Assembly (NCBI RefSeq): GCF_030345795.1 | Contig: NZ_JAUALB010000001.1 | Span: 2,599,001 to 2,663,000 of the forward strand | Direction: 5' to 3' | Origin: Micromonospora sp. WMMA1363 | Lineage (GTDB): Bacteria > Actinomycetota > Actinomycetes > Mycobacteriales > Micromonosporaceae | Length of the DNA stretch: 64,000 nucleotides | Shown here: positions 18,567 through 27,730 of the stretch, piece after piece | Layout of the letters: every line of letters starts with the position of its first letter | Position numbering within the stretch: position 1 is the first letter of the stretch | Program-made: the position numbers and the translations under genes | The notes under the pieces: model-generated | What the model was told of the DNA's origin: nothing | Databases searched by the model: none | The model's input: only the letters and a program-made list of their open reading frames with translations

Positions 18567-18844
18567 TGCCGCGCCACCGCCCACACGTGCCGGCCCGCCC
18601 GTCCTGGCGCTGCCGGGTGTGCGGAGCCGCGTGGCCGTGCTCACCGGCCCGGCTGGCCCTGCTCGGCGAGTACCGCGAGAACCGGATTGGGCTGCTGGTC
18701 TACCTCGGAACGCTGATGGCCGAGGCCGTGACCGACGTGGCCGACCTGAACGGTCCGACAGCGTCGGCGAACCTGCACGACCGTTTCCTGGCCTGGGCCC
18801 GGGCCCGGGGCGACGGCGGCCACGACAGATCTGGACAGCCTTAA
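18566..18844 (+). CDS. Small conserved Cys-containing actinobacterial protein
   Basis: A 92-residue protein. WRCRVCGAAWPCSPARLALL is a CxxC...C motif that may bind metal, followed by helix EYRENRIGLLVYLGTLMAEA. Relatives occur beside XRE/DUF397 pairs in actinomycetes and are sometimes labelled flavin reductase without good reason. It starts in the TGATG overlap with the preceding gene. Its TAA stop lies inside the padR promoter region. Confidence 0.75.
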   Translation: MPRHRPHVPARPSWRCRVCGAAWPCSPARLALLGEYRENRIGLLVYLGTLMAEAVTDVADLNGPTASANLHDRFLAWARARGDGGHDRSGQP

Positions 18845-18860
18845 TCTACATAGGTAGGGT
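18844..18860 (+). promoter_or_regulatory. padR promoter with autoregulatory site
   Basis: ATCTACATAGGTA (18844-18856) resembles the palindrome at 13762-13777. It overlaps the -10-like TAGGGT (18855-18860), which sits 6 nt before the padR ATG, so the message would be leaderless and bound repressor would block it. Confidence 0.6.
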
Positions 18861-18866
18861 AAGGGC

Positions 18867-19181
18867 ATGGAGCCGCTCGAACGGATCGGTGGCGCCACCG
18901 TCGACGTGCTGCGCGTCCTGCTCGACGGGGGGCGGCCGCGCTGGGGCCTGGAGATCATCAAAGTGACCGGCCGCCCGTCCGGCAGCGTCTACCCGCTGTT
19001 GGAGCGCCTGGAACGGCACGGCTGGGTCACCTCCTCCTGGGAGGAGGAGATGGATCGGCGCGGACCCCGACGACGCATGTACGAGCTGACCGCCGACGGC
19101 GCCCGGGAGGCACAGCGGGTGTGCGCCCGAGCGGCCACGCGGGTCACCCCTGTCCGGTCCACCCGGCCCCGGGAGGCCTGA
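18867..19181 (+). CDS. PadR-family transcriptional regulator
   Basis: A 104-residue winged-helix repressor of the short PadR type: VDVLRVLLDGGRPRWGLEII, then GRPSGSVYPLLERLERHGWV, and RRMYELTADGAREAQRV. PadR proteins sense small molecules and commonly control efflux genes. The ATG is 6 nt after a -10-like TAGGGT overlapped by its likely operator. The stop codon overlaps the start of the next gene (TGATG). Confidence 0.92.
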   Translation: MEPLERIGGATVDVLRVLLDGGRPRWGLEIIKVTGRPSGSVYPLLERLERHGWVTSSWEEEMDRRGPRRRMYELTADGAREAQRVCARAATRVTPVRSTRPREA

Positions 19182-19519
19182 TGGATCGGCTGACCGTCGC
19201 GCTCGCCCTGGTCCGCTGTGCCGCCGCACTGCTGCCCAGCCCACACCGCGCCCGCTACCTCGAACAGTGGCGGGCCGACGTGCGGGGAGCCGCCGGGCTG
19301 GACCTGTCACCCCTGCGCCTCGCGGTGGGGACCACCGTCGCCGCCGCACGGATCGCCGTCATCTACCGAAAGGGATCACACGCCATGCAACCCATCGGCC
19401 CGCTCGCCCTCGCCCTGCGGCTCGTCGGCGGTCCCGGTGCCCGCCGCCGCGCCGTGACGCTCGCCGCGCTGTTCGGATTCGCCCTGCTGGCCGGCCTCGG
19501 ACTGCTCCTCACCGGGTGA
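19181..19519 (+). CDS. Small membrane protein co-translated with PadR
   Basis: A 112-residue protein with a hydrophobic N-terminal segment (LTVALALVRCAAALLPSPHR), a middle segment and a C-terminal TM helix (TLAALFGFALLAGLGLLLTG). It is coupled to padR by a TGATG overlap, a common arrangement of PadR with a small membrane partner. No function can be assigned. Confidence 0.75.
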   Translation: MDRLTVALALVRCAAALLPSPHRARYLEQWRADVRGAAGLDLSPLRLAVGTTVAAARIAVIYRKGSHAMQPIGPLALALRLVGGPGARRRAVTLAALFGFALLAGLGLLLTG

Positions 19520-19625
19520 CCCGGTCAGGAGAGGGCGGCGCGGGGCGACACCGCCGTTGGGTCGGACAGACGACTCATCGTCCACGTGACGATCCCAGGA
19601 CCGGCGGAGCCCCACGCCGTGGCGA

Positions 19626-20552
<927 letters not shown>

Positions 20553-20623
20553 GGTCACCCCCCGACCTTAGCGATCAGGTCCGACACTCCCCACCGAGTT
20601 ACCGCGCGGCGGTACCGCAGCGG

Positions 20624-20684
20624 CACAGCGGCAACGACGAGCACAGCGGCAACGACGAGCACAGCGGCAACGACGAGCACAGCG
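20624..20684. repeat. 18-bp tandem repeat, about 3.4 copies
   Basis: Unit CACAGCGGCAACGACGAG in three perfect head-to-tail copies plus CACAGCG, between the ABC ATPase and the 178-residue protein gene. It appears non-coding. Confidence 0.85.
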
Positions 20685-20739
20685 CTGACCGCACGTGGCA
20701 CCTGACCACGCACGGGCTGCCGCCGCCACGCGCAACCGG

Positions 20740-21276
20740 TCAGGCGTCGCGGGACGTCGTCGCGTCCCGGGCCGCCGCGACCAGACGGTCGGTCGCCGCG
20801 AGCACGTCCGGGTCGTCCGGGGGCGTTCCCGGCTCGAACCGGACCGTCCAGGTCAGACCGTCGACCCCGGGCACCCGCCGGGCGACCACCCGCCCCGCCC
20901 CGCCGGGCACCGGGTGGAGCTGGGTGTACGCCACCGACTTCGTGACCCGGGTCCGCACCTGGTGCGGCAGGTCCGCCGGGTCGACCAACAGGTACGTCTC
21001 GGCGGGCAGGTCGGCGACGACCAGGTAGCCCTCGCGCTCGGTGACATGTTCGGCGGGGGTGACGGTCAGCTCCCGCCCGGACCAGACGGCCTTGAGGATG
21101 TCGTGCCACCCGATCCGGTGCCCCCGACCCGGCAGCCACAGCCCCCGGTCGGTGGCGACCAGCACCCCGTCGGCCTCGCCGCTGCCGGCGGCGGCCCAGT
21201 CGAGCACGCGCTCGTCGGGGCCGAGCGGCGGACGGTCGGCCGGCGGCAGCTTCGGCCGGCGGCGGAACAGCGCCAT
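20740..21276 (-). CDS. Conserved actinobacterial hypothetical protein
   Basis: A 178-residue protein of mixed beta strands (ERVLDWAAAGSGEADGVLVA, then TDRGLWLP and HRIGWHDILKAVWSG). The pattern recalls PH-like folds in uncharacterised actinobacterial proteins beside dnaG. No catalytic motif is seen. Its ATG directly abuts the TAG of a 17-codon ORF produced by a 27-bp duplication, and AAGGGA lies 6 nt upstream. Confidence 0.75.
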   Translation of the reverse strand: MALFRRRPKLPPADRPPLGPDERVLDWAAAGSGEADGVLVATDRGLWLPGRGHRIGWHDILKAVWSGRELTVTPAEHVTEREGYLVVADLPAETYLLVDPADLPHQVRTRVTKSVAYTQLHPVPGGAGRVVARRVPGVDGLTWTVRFEPGTPPDDPDVLAATDRLVAAARDATTSRDA

Positions 21277-21336
21277 CTAGAGTCCCTTCCAGGACGGTGC
21301 CATCCAGAGTCCCTTCCAGGACGGTGCCATCTAGAG
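21272..21336. repeat. 27-bp tandem repeat across the dnaG downstream junction
   Basis: Copies lie at 21272-21298 and 21299-21325, with a partial third from 21326. Each carries, on the minus strand, a ribosome site AAGGGA, a TAG (or TGG) codon and an ATGGC start. Confidence 0.88.
21277..21330 (-). CDS. 17-codon ORF (possible leader peptide) made by the 27-bp duplication
   Basis: Reads MAPSWKGLWMAPSWKGL then TAG: two copies of MAPSWKGL, with the internal stop of the first copy changed to Trp. Its ATG directly follows the dnaG TAG, and its own TAG directly precedes the next ATG. GGAGGG lies 7 nt before its start. It could be a coupling peptide or simply duplicated spacer. Confidence 0.35.
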   Translation of the reverse strand: MAPSWKGLWMAPSWKGL

Positions 21337-23196
21337 CCCTCCCGCGGCCTGCTCGCGCAGCGCCCGGGCGTGCTGCTCCAGCGACAACAGCTCGCCGAAG
21401 GCGGCGAAGTACTCGTCCTTGTTGCTGACCGGGTTGATCCGCTGGATCTTGGACTTGAGGTCCCGGATCCGGCCGGTCACCGAGCCCCACTGCAACCGCG
21501 CCATCGTCACCGAGAGGTAGCGCGGATCAGGCTCCCCGTCGATGCGCAGTGGCTCGACGGCCAGCTCACCGACGAGCGCCTTGGCGGCGAGGTCGTCACA
21601 GGCGTCGCGGACCGACTCGATCCACACCGCGCCGCCGGTGGCCGCCGCCACCCCACCGGCCGCCGCGACCGCCGACCGGACCGCCACGTGTACGGGGTGT
21701 CGGTACTCGGTGGCCTCGACCGCGTCGAACATCGGCCCGGCCAGCACCGGCACCTGCAGGGCCAGCTTCAGCGCCTCGCGCTCGACCATCGACTGCGGGC
21801 TGTCCACGGTCGGCTCGGCGGGGGCGGAACGGGCGGCCGCCCCCCGGTCCGACGCGGGGGCGTTACCGGCTTCCAGCACCGCCCGCAGCACCGGCTCGAT
21901 CTCCATGCCCAGGTCGCCGGCGAGCTTGCGGACGTACTCCGGGCGCTTCTCCCGATCCTTGATCTTGGCAACCAGCGGCGCCGCCCGACGCATCGCCTCC
22001 ACCCGGCCGTCGACGGTGTCCAGGTCGTACCGGCTGATCGCATGCCGCAGCGCGAAGTCGACGAGCGGCTCGCGGCGGGCGACCAGATCACGGACCGCGA
22101 GGTCACCCTTGGCCAGGCGCAGCTCGCACGGATCCATGTTGTCCGGGCTGACGGCGATGAAGGTACGCCCGACAAAGCGCTGGTCGTCGTCGAACGCGCG
22201 CAGCGCCGCCTTCTGCCCGGCGGCATCCCCGTCGAAGGTGAAAATGATCTCACCGGCGACCGCGTCGGTGTCGAGCAGCAACCGGCGCAGCACCCCGATG
22301 TGGTCGACGCCGAACGCGGTGCCGCAGGTCGCCACGGCGGTCGGCACCCCGGCCAGGTGACAGGCCATCACGTCGGTGTACCCCTCGACGACGACCACCT
22401 TGCCCTGCTTGGCGATCTCCCGCTTGGCCTGGTCGATGCCGTAGAGGACGTGCGACTTCTTGTAGATCGGTGTCTCGGGGGTGTTCAGGTACTTCGGGCC
22501 GTCGTCGTCGTCGAAGAGTTTGCGGGCGCCGAAGCCGATCACGCCACCGGTCAGGTCGCGGATCGGCCAGAGCAGCCGCCGGCGGAACCGGTCGATCAGG
22601 CTACCCGAACGGGCCGGGCGGGACAGCCCGGCAGTCACCAGCTCGTCGTGGCTGAAGCCCCGCTGGCGCAGGTGCTTCGTCAGCAGGTCCCACCCGTCCG
22701 GGGCGAAGCCGCAGCCGTACCGCTCGGCGGCGGCCCGGTCGAAGCCGCGGCGGGCCAGGAACTCACGGGCCGGCCGGGCACCGGGCGTGGTGAGCTGGGC
22801 CCGGTAGAACTCGACGGCGGCGGCGTGCGCGGCGACCAGCCGCTGCCGCTGTCCCTGCTGCGGGCGGGAGCGCGGGGTCGGAGTATCGGCCGCCACGTAC
22901 CGCAGCTGGATGCCGGCGCGGGCGGCGAGCCGCTCGATCGACTCCACGAAGGTGAGGTGCTCGGCGTCCATCAGGAACTTGATCGCGTCCCCGCCGGCGC
23001 CGCAGCCGAAGCAATACCACACGTTCCGGGCGGGCGAGACGTTGAACGACGGGCTCTTCTCGTCGTGGAACGGGCAGAGCCCCTTCAGGTTGCCGCCGCC
23101 GGCGGACCGGAGGGTGACCGACTCGGAGATGACGTCGGCGATCGAGGTGCGCTCGCGGACCAGCGCGATGTCCTCGTCCCGGATCCGCCCCACCAT
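21331..23196 (-). CDS. dnaG: DNA primase
   Basis: A 621-residue DnaG that makes RNA primers at the replication fork. The CHC2 zinc finger is CPFHDEKSPSF followed by WYCFGCGAGG near residues 40-70. The RNA-polymerase core and Toprim follow, with VVVEGYTDVMACHLAG (catalytic Glu) and IIFTFDGDAAGQKAA. A C-terminal helicase-binding region ends the protein. Start ATG 23196 (MVGRIRDEDI) matches the usual DnaG N-terminus and has GAGGGGG about 9 nt upstream. An in-frame GTG at 23223 is too close to its ribosome site. The direct neighbour of dgt in other actinomycetes, here it is separated from dgt by the BCCT and siderophore genes. Confidence 0.97.
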   Translation of the reverse strand: MVGRIRDEDIALVRERTSIADVISESVTLRSAGGGNLKGLCPFHDEKSPSFNVSPARNVWYCFGCGAGGDAIKFLMDAEHLTFVESIERLAARAGIQLRYVAADTPTPRSRPQQGQRQRLVAAHAAAVEFYRAQLTTPGARPAREFLARRGFDRAAAERYGCGFAPDGWDLLTKHLRQRGFSHDELVTAGLSRPARSGSLIDRFRRRLLWPIRDLTGGVIGFGARKLFDDDDGPKYLNTPETPIYKKSHVLYGIDQAKREIAKQGKVVVVEGYTDVMACHLAGVPTAVATCGTAFGVDHIGVLRRLLLDTDAVAGEIIFTFDGDAAGQKAALRAFDDDQRFVGRTFIAVSPDNMDPCELRLAKGDLAVRDLVARREPLVDFALRHAISRYDLDTVDGRVEAMRRAAPLVAKIKDREKRPEYVRKLAGDLGMEIEPVLRAVLEAGNAPASDRGAAARSAPAEPTVDSPQSMVEREALKLALQVPVLAGPMFDAVEATEYRHPVHVAVRSAVAAAGGVAAATGGAVWIESVRDACDDLAAKALVGELAVEPLRIDGEPDPRYLSVTMARLQWGSVTGRIRDLKSKIQRINPVSNKDEYFAAFGELLSLEQHARALREQAAGGL

Positions 23197-23231
23197 CTCC
23201 GCCACCCCCTCGGTCTCCGCCACCCCCTCGG
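23196..23231. repeat. 18-bp tandem repeat at the dnaG start
   Basis: TCTCCGCCACCCCCTCGG occurs twice in a row. On the minus strand it duplicates the ribosome-binding region GAGGGGGTGGCGGAG. Confidence 0.8.
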
Positions 23232-23298
23232 GTCTACATCCTGCCCTGTCCGGCCGACAACGCGCCGCCGGGGGACACGGGTGTGGTGCCCCGCCCGG

Positions 23299-24936
23299 TC
23301 AGTGGAGCCGGCGGCGCAGGTAGCGGCGGACCGGCGGCGGGTCCTCCTCCTCGTACGAACGGGCGGTGCGGACCGCGGCGGCCAGCCCGTAGCGGGGGTT
23401 GCGCGGCGGCGGACTGGCCGCCGGATCCCGGGACATGTCCTTGACCAGCGCGGCGGCCAGCCCCAGCATCACCACCACGAACGGCAGGGCCACCAGGATC
23501 GTGGCCTGTTGCAGGGCGCTCAACCCACCGGCCAGCAGCAGCACCCCGGCCACCGAACCGATCAGCACCCCCCACGTCACCACGAGCGCGCGGTGCGGGC
23601 GCAGGGCGCCCCGGGAGGTGAGCGACCCGAGCACCAGTGAGGCCGAGTCGGCGCTGGTCACGAAGTAGAGCGCGATCAGCGTCATGGCCAACACGCTGGT
23701 CAGCGCCGCCAGGGGCAACGCGTCCAGCAGGCCGAAGAGCGCCTGCTCGGAGCTGGCGTCCACGTCGGCGACCAGGTCCCGGACGCCGGTGGCCTGCACA
23801 CGCAGCGCGGTACCGCCCATCACCGCGAACCACACCGCGCTGGCACCGCTGGGCACCAGGAGGACACCGACCAGGAACTGCCGGACGGTCCGTCCTCGGG
23901 AGATACGCGCGATGAAGGTGCCCACGAACGGCGCCCACGAGATCCACCACGCCCAGTAGAAGATCGTCCAGGAGCCCAACCAGGCGGGGTCGGAGAACGC
24001 ACCGGTGCGGGTGGACATGAAGATCAGATTGGTGAGGTAGTCACCAACCGAGGCGGGCAGCACCTCCAGGGCGTAGATGGTCGGCCCGACCACGAAGACG
24101 AAGAGCATCAGCAGCACCGCCAGCACCACGTTGGTGGTGGACAGCCACTTGATGCCCCGGTGTAGGCCGGAGAAGGCGGAGAACACGAAGGCCAGGGTGA
24201 GCGCACCGATCACCACCAGCTCCACGGCGGTGGTGTTCGGGACGCCGGCCACCAGGTCCAGCCCGGCGGCGACCTGGAGCGCGCCCAGACCGAGGCTGGT
24301 CGCCGAGCCGAAGACGGTGGCGAAGACCGCCAGCAGGTCGATGGTGCGTCCGGCCGGCCCGTCGGCCCGGTCGCCGAGCAGCGGCCGGAAGGCCGCCGAG
24401 ATCCGGTTCTCCCGTCCTTTGCGAAACGTCGAGTACGCCAGCGCGAGGGCCACCACCGCGTAGATCGCCCACGGGTGCAGCGTCCAGTGGAAGAGCGTGT
24501 ACTGCATCGCCGCCGAACCGGCCGCACCGGTCTGCGGCTCGACCCCGGTGGCCGGCGGCGGCGTCGCGTAGTGCTGGATGGGCTCGGCCACGGCGAAGAA
24601 GACCAGGCCGATGCCCATCCCGGCGCTGAACATCATCGCGACCCAGGCCAGCGTGTTGAACTCCGGCTCGTCCGAGTCGGCGCCCAACCTGATCCGGCCG
24701 AACCTGGTCGCCGCGATCACCACCGCCAGCACCAGGAAGGCATCGGCGGCCAGCACGAAGAACCAGCCGAACGTGCTGATCGCCCAGGTCAGACCAGCCT
24801 CGCCGAAGCCGGCCAGGGAACCGCGGGCCAGCACGCCCCAGGCCACGACCGCCAGTACGCCCCCGACGCCGAGCGCCAGCACCACCCGGTCCACCCGGCC
24901 GGCGGTCCGCGACCCCTCCCCCACCCGCTCGCCCAT
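23299..24936 (-). CDS. BCCT-family betaine/choline/carnitine transporter
   Basis: A 545-residue, 12-TM secondary transporter of the betaine-choline-carnitine family, used for uptake of compatible solutes. Family hallmarks are GMGIGLVFFAVAEPIQHY and the Trp-rich SWTIFYWAWWISWAPFVG followed by TFIARISRGRTVRQF. ATG 24936 (MGERVGEGSR) has AAGGGGGTGG just upstream. Other in-frame ATGs are at 24954 and 25002. It is probably a single-gene unit between dnaG and the siderophore-interacting protein gene. Confidence 0.93.
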   Translation of the reverse strand: MGERVGEGSRTAGRVDRVVLALGVGGVLAVVAWGVLARGSLAGFGEAGLTWAISTFGWFFVLAADAFLVLAVVIAATRFGRIRLGADSDEPEFNTLAWVAMMFSAGMGIGLVFFAVAEPIQHYATPPPATGVEPQTGAAGSAAMQYTLFHWTLHPWAIYAVVALALAYSTFRKGRENRISAAFRPLLGDRADGPAGRTIDLLAVFATVFGSATSLGLGALQVAAGLDLVAGVPNTTAVELVVIGALTLAFVFSAFSGLHRGIKWLSTTNVVLAVLLMLFVFVVGPTIYALEVLPASVGDYLTNLIFMSTRTGAFSDPAWLGSWTIFYWAWWISWAPFVGTFIARISRGRTVRQFLVGVLLVPSGASAVWFAVMGGTALRVQATGVRDLVADVDASSEQALFGLLDALPLAALTSVLAMTLIALYFVTSADSASLVLGSLTSRGALRPHRALVVTWGVLIGSVAGVLLLAGGLSALQQATILVALPFVVVMLGLAAALVKDMSRDPAASPPPRNPRYGLAAAVRTARSYEEEDPPPVRRYLRRRLH

Positions 24937-25059
24937 AACCACCCCCTTGCCCATCCTGCTGCCGGTCGGGGGGACGTGCGGGTGAAATCGGTCGAGGCGC
25001 ATTCCCCGGCCGGGAACGCGCGGGCCGGCGTGGCTGCCGGATTCGCCGGCGGCCGCCGG

Positions 25060-25890
25060 TCAGGACACCACCGTCTCCTCCGCCTCGAGCTGACGATTCC
25101 AATCCGGCTTGCTGGCCCGCCAGCCCTCGTCGTCCATGCCCCGCCGCCAGTAGCCGGAGATCGAAAGCCGTTCCCGGGGGATGCCCCGGTCGACGCGCAG
25201 CAGCCGGCGCAGTTCCCGGACGAAGGTCGCCTCGCCGTGGACGAAGGCGTGCACGTCGCCGGGCGGGAAGTCCAGCGCACGCACCGCCGCGACGAGCGCC
25301 TCGCCGACCGGCCGGTCACCGCGGTGCAGCCAGGTCAGGTCCAGCCGCCCCGGGCTGGGCAGGTGCTGCTCCTCCGTCGGGTCGCCGATCTCGGCGAGGA
25401 CGATGGCCGGCGCGCCGGCCGGCAGCCGCTCCAGCGCGACGGCGATGGCGGGCAGCGCGCTCTCGTCGCCGACCAGCAGGTGCCAGTCGGCGTCCGGGTT
25501 GGGGGCGTACGCCCCACCGGGGCCGGTGAAGTGCACCGGGTCGCCGGGACGCAACGTCGCCGTCCACGGTCCGGCCAGCCCTTCGTCGCCGTGGTGCACC
25601 ACGTCCACGGTCAGCTCGCCGGCGACCGGGTCGTACGCCCGCACGGTGTACGCGCGCAGCCGTGGCCACTGCGCGGGCGGCAGGTCACGGCGGATGCCGG
25701 CCAGATCGATCGGCTCCGGGTACGCCACCCCGGGCACCGGAAAGAGGATCTTGATGTAGTGGTCGGTGAATTCACCCACCGGCAGCTCGGCCAGCTCGTC
25801 GCCGCCGAACACCAGCCGGACCAGGTGCGGGGTGGGCCGCGTGATCCGGACGACCCGGGCGGACGTGACCTTCTTCGGACGCTCCGTCAT
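25060..25890 (-). CDS. Siderophore-interacting protein (FAD-dependent ferric-chelate reductase)
   Basis: A 276-residue protein of the ViuB/SIP family. The N-terminal FAD-binding domain carries YTVRAYDP and LTVDVVHHGDEGLAGPW, and the C-terminal NAD(P)H domain has LLVGDESALPAIAVALE and ends SGYWRRGMDDEGWRAS. It would release iron from imported siderophores in the cytosol. The ATG sits directly after an iron box, with TAGCCT 6 nt before it, so the transcript is probably leaderless and repressed by an IdeR/DmdR1 protein when iron is plentiful. Confidence 0.94.
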   Translation of the reverse strand: MTERPKKVTSARVVRITRPTPHLVRLVFGGDELAELPVGEFTDHYIKILFPVPGVAYPEPIDLAGIRRDLPPAQWPRLRAYTVRAYDPVAGELTVDVVHHGDEGLAGPWTATLRPGDPVHFTGPGGAYAPNPDADWHLLVGDESALPAIAVALERLPAGAPAIVLAEIGDPTEEQHLPSPGRLDLTWLHRGDRPVGEALVAAVRALDFPPGDVHAFVHGEATFVRELRRLLRVDRGIPRERLSISGYWRRGMDDEGWRASKPDWNRQLEAEETVVS

Positions 25891-25908
25891 CCGGTTAGGC
25901 TAACCTAA
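25890..25908 (-). promoter_or_regulatory. Iron box (IdeR/DmdR1 operator) and promoter of the siderophore-interacting protein
   Basis: On the plus strand TCCGGTTAGGCTAACCTAA matches the 19-bp consensus TTAGGTTAGSCTAACCTAA at 17 positions. It overlaps the -10-like TAGCCT, the upstream spacer of the start codon and the TAG stop of dgt (25902-25900). Confidence 0.88.
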
Positions 25909-27183
25909 GTCACGCGGTCCGCCCATCACCGGTCGCGGAGCACCCGCGCGGGCGCCGCCGACCAGCCGGGCGTGCCAGTCCACCGCCGCCGGGTCGGTCA
26001 GCGACGCGACCTGGTCGATCACCACCCGCAGCCGGGCCACGTCGTCCGTGGCGGCGTGCCAGAGCGGCGCGAAGACCGGGTCCAGCCCGTCCGGCGCCCG
26101 GTCAGCCAGGACGCCCACCAGGCCGGCGAGGATCCCGCGCTGCCACTCGTAGCGGTCCCGGAAGCCGGGCCGGCGCATCACGTACCGCAGGGCGATGCCC
26201 TTGAGCAGCGCGCACCGCGCACGGATCCGGCGCGGCACAACCAGGTCGGCGGCGTACCGCCGGTGCGGGCCGGGACCGAACCGCTCCTCGGTGGCGGCCA
26301 CCGCGCCGGAGACGAAACGCCCGGTCAGCACGCTGGTGGTCGCCTTCAGGGCGGACTGCGCCCGGTGACTGCCGTCGTAGTCGGCCAGCGGCGCGAGGAC
26401 CGGATCGGCGAGGAGGTCGACCAGCACCTCCGCGAGGTCGGCAGGCGACTCACCGGAGTACGTCGCGGCGACGTCGGCGCAGAGCGCCGCCCGCTCGGCC
26501 GGGTCCACCAGCAGCGGCCGCAGCGTCAGGTACCCGCCGTGGATGCCGTCCTCGACGTCGTGCACCGAGTACGCGACATCGTCGGCCCAGTCCATCACCT
26601 GCGCCTCCAGGCAGCGCCGAGGCCCCGCGACGCCAGCCCGCAGCCAGTCGAAGACCGGCCGGTCGTCGGTGTACACGCCGAACTTGCGCTCGCCCGGCCG
26701 GCGGGGCCAGGGATACTTGCTGACCGCGTCGAGCGAGGCCCGGGTGAGGTTCAGCCCGGCGGAGGCGCCGTCCGGGCCGATGACCTTCGCCTCCAACCGG
26801 GTGAGGACGCGCAGCGTCTGGGCGTTGCCCTCGAAGCCGCCGCAGGCGGCGGCCAGCGTGTCCAGCACGTCCTCGCCGTTGTGCCCGAACGGCGGGTGCC
26901 CCAGGTCGTGGGCCAACCCGGCGGCGTCCACCACATCCGGGTCGCAGCCGAGCCGCGCCCCCATCTCCCGGGCGATCTGGGCGACCTCCAGCGAGTGCGT
27001 CAGCCGGGTGCGCAGAAAGTCGTCGGTGCCGGCCGTGTGCACCTGCGTCTTGACGGCGAGCCGCCGGAACGCCGCCGAGTGCAGCACCCGGGCCCGGTCC
27101 CGTTGGTACGGCGACCGGCCGTACCCGCTGTCCTTCGGCGGTTCCTCGACCCACCGCCGCAGGTCCGGCTCGGGCGCGGTCAC
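25900..27183 (-). CDS. dgt: Deoxyguanosinetriphosphate triphosphohydrolase-like protein
   Basis: A 427-residue HD-domain enzyme that hydrolyses dGTP or other dNTPs. RLTHSLEVAQIAREMG and GLAHDLGHPPFGHNGED provide the H...HD...D metal site. RDRARVLHSAAFRRLAVKTQ is the conserved N-terminus. Start GTG 27183 (VTAPEPDLRRW) overlaps the VOC gene stop by 4 bases (GTGA), so the two are coupled. Its stop codon lies inside the iron box of the next gene. Confidence 0.93.
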   Translation of the reverse strand: MTAPEPDLRRWVEEPPKDSGYGRSPYQRDRARVLHSAAFRRLAVKTQVHTAGTDDFLRTRLTHSLEVAQIAREMGARLGCDPDVVDAAGLAHDLGHPPFGHNGEDVLDTLAAACGGFEGNAQTLRVLTRLEAKVIGPDGASAGLNLTRASLDAVSKYPWPRRPGERKFGVYTDDRPVFDWLRAGVAGPRRCLEAQVMDWADDVAYSVHDVEDGIHGGYLTLRPLLVDPAERAALCADVAATYSGESPADLAEVLVDLLADPVLAPLADYDGSHRAQSALKATTSVLTGRFVSGAVAATEERFGPGPHRRYAADLVVPRRIRARCALLKGIALRYVMRRPGFRDRYEWQRGILAGLVGVLADRAPDGLDPVFAPLWHAATDDVARLRVVIDQVASLTDPAAVDWHARLVGGARAGAPRPVMGGPRDLG

Positions 27184-27533
27184 CCCCCACCCGGCCGCAG
27201 GACGCAGAACTCGTTGCCCTCCGGGTCGGCCAGCGTTGTCCACGTCACGTCGCGCCGGCCGACGTCGACGTGCCGGGCGCCCATGTCCACCAGCCGCTCG
27301 ACCTCCGCCTCCTGGTCGTCCGGGCGCAGGTCGAGATGGAGCCGGTTCCTGCCGTCCTTGCCGCGCGCGGCTGGCACGAAGACGATGCCGGGCGACCGGT
27401 CTGGCGCCTGCCGGATCTCCACCTCGCCCGGCCTCTCCGTGACCACCTGGTAACCCAGCGCCTCGGCCCACCAGCGGGCCAACCGAGCCGGGTCACGGGC
27501 GTCGACGGTGAGGCTCTCCCAGGCGCTGCTCAT
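27180..27533 (-). CDS. VOC-family (glyoxalase-like) protein
   Basis: A 117-residue protein with the two beta-alpha-beta modules of the vicinal oxygen chelate fold (LTVDARDPARLARWWAEALG and RLHLDLRPDDQEAEVERLVD, ending TTLADPEGNEFCVL). It belongs to the Glyoxalase_6-like group, whose substrates are unknown. TAACCT lies exactly 6 nt before the ATG, pointing to a leaderless start. It is coupled to dgt by a GTGA overlap. Confidence 0.87.
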   Translation of the reverse strand: MSSAWESLTVDARDPARLARWWAEALGYQVVTERPGEVEIRQAPDRSPGIVFVPAARGKDGRNRLHLDLRPDDQEAEVERLVDMGARHVDVGRRDVTWTTLADPEGNEFCVLRPGGG

Positions 27534-27730
27534 CCCGACAGGTTACGCCGGGCCACACCACGCGGCGTACCGACGACAGCGTCGCACCGGTGCCGCAACC
27601 CCCGTTCAGTCCGGAGTTGTCGGCCGATCGCCGACGGTTACGGGATCGCGGACGAAGGTGGGCCAGCGGTAACGTTCCCGACGCGGATCGTCACCAAACA
27701 GGCAGGGCCGACCGGTGGGAAAGGACGCTC

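Noticed and set aside
20624..20684. 18-bp repeats as a coding repeat (Val/Ala-rich on the minus strand)
   Set aside because: The frame containing them has no start with a ribosome site and overlaps the neighbouring gene in another frame.
20695..23640. 981-codon plus-strand open frame opposite dnaG
   Set aside because: Complement of dnaG and neighbours, composition typical of shadow frames, no ribosome site.
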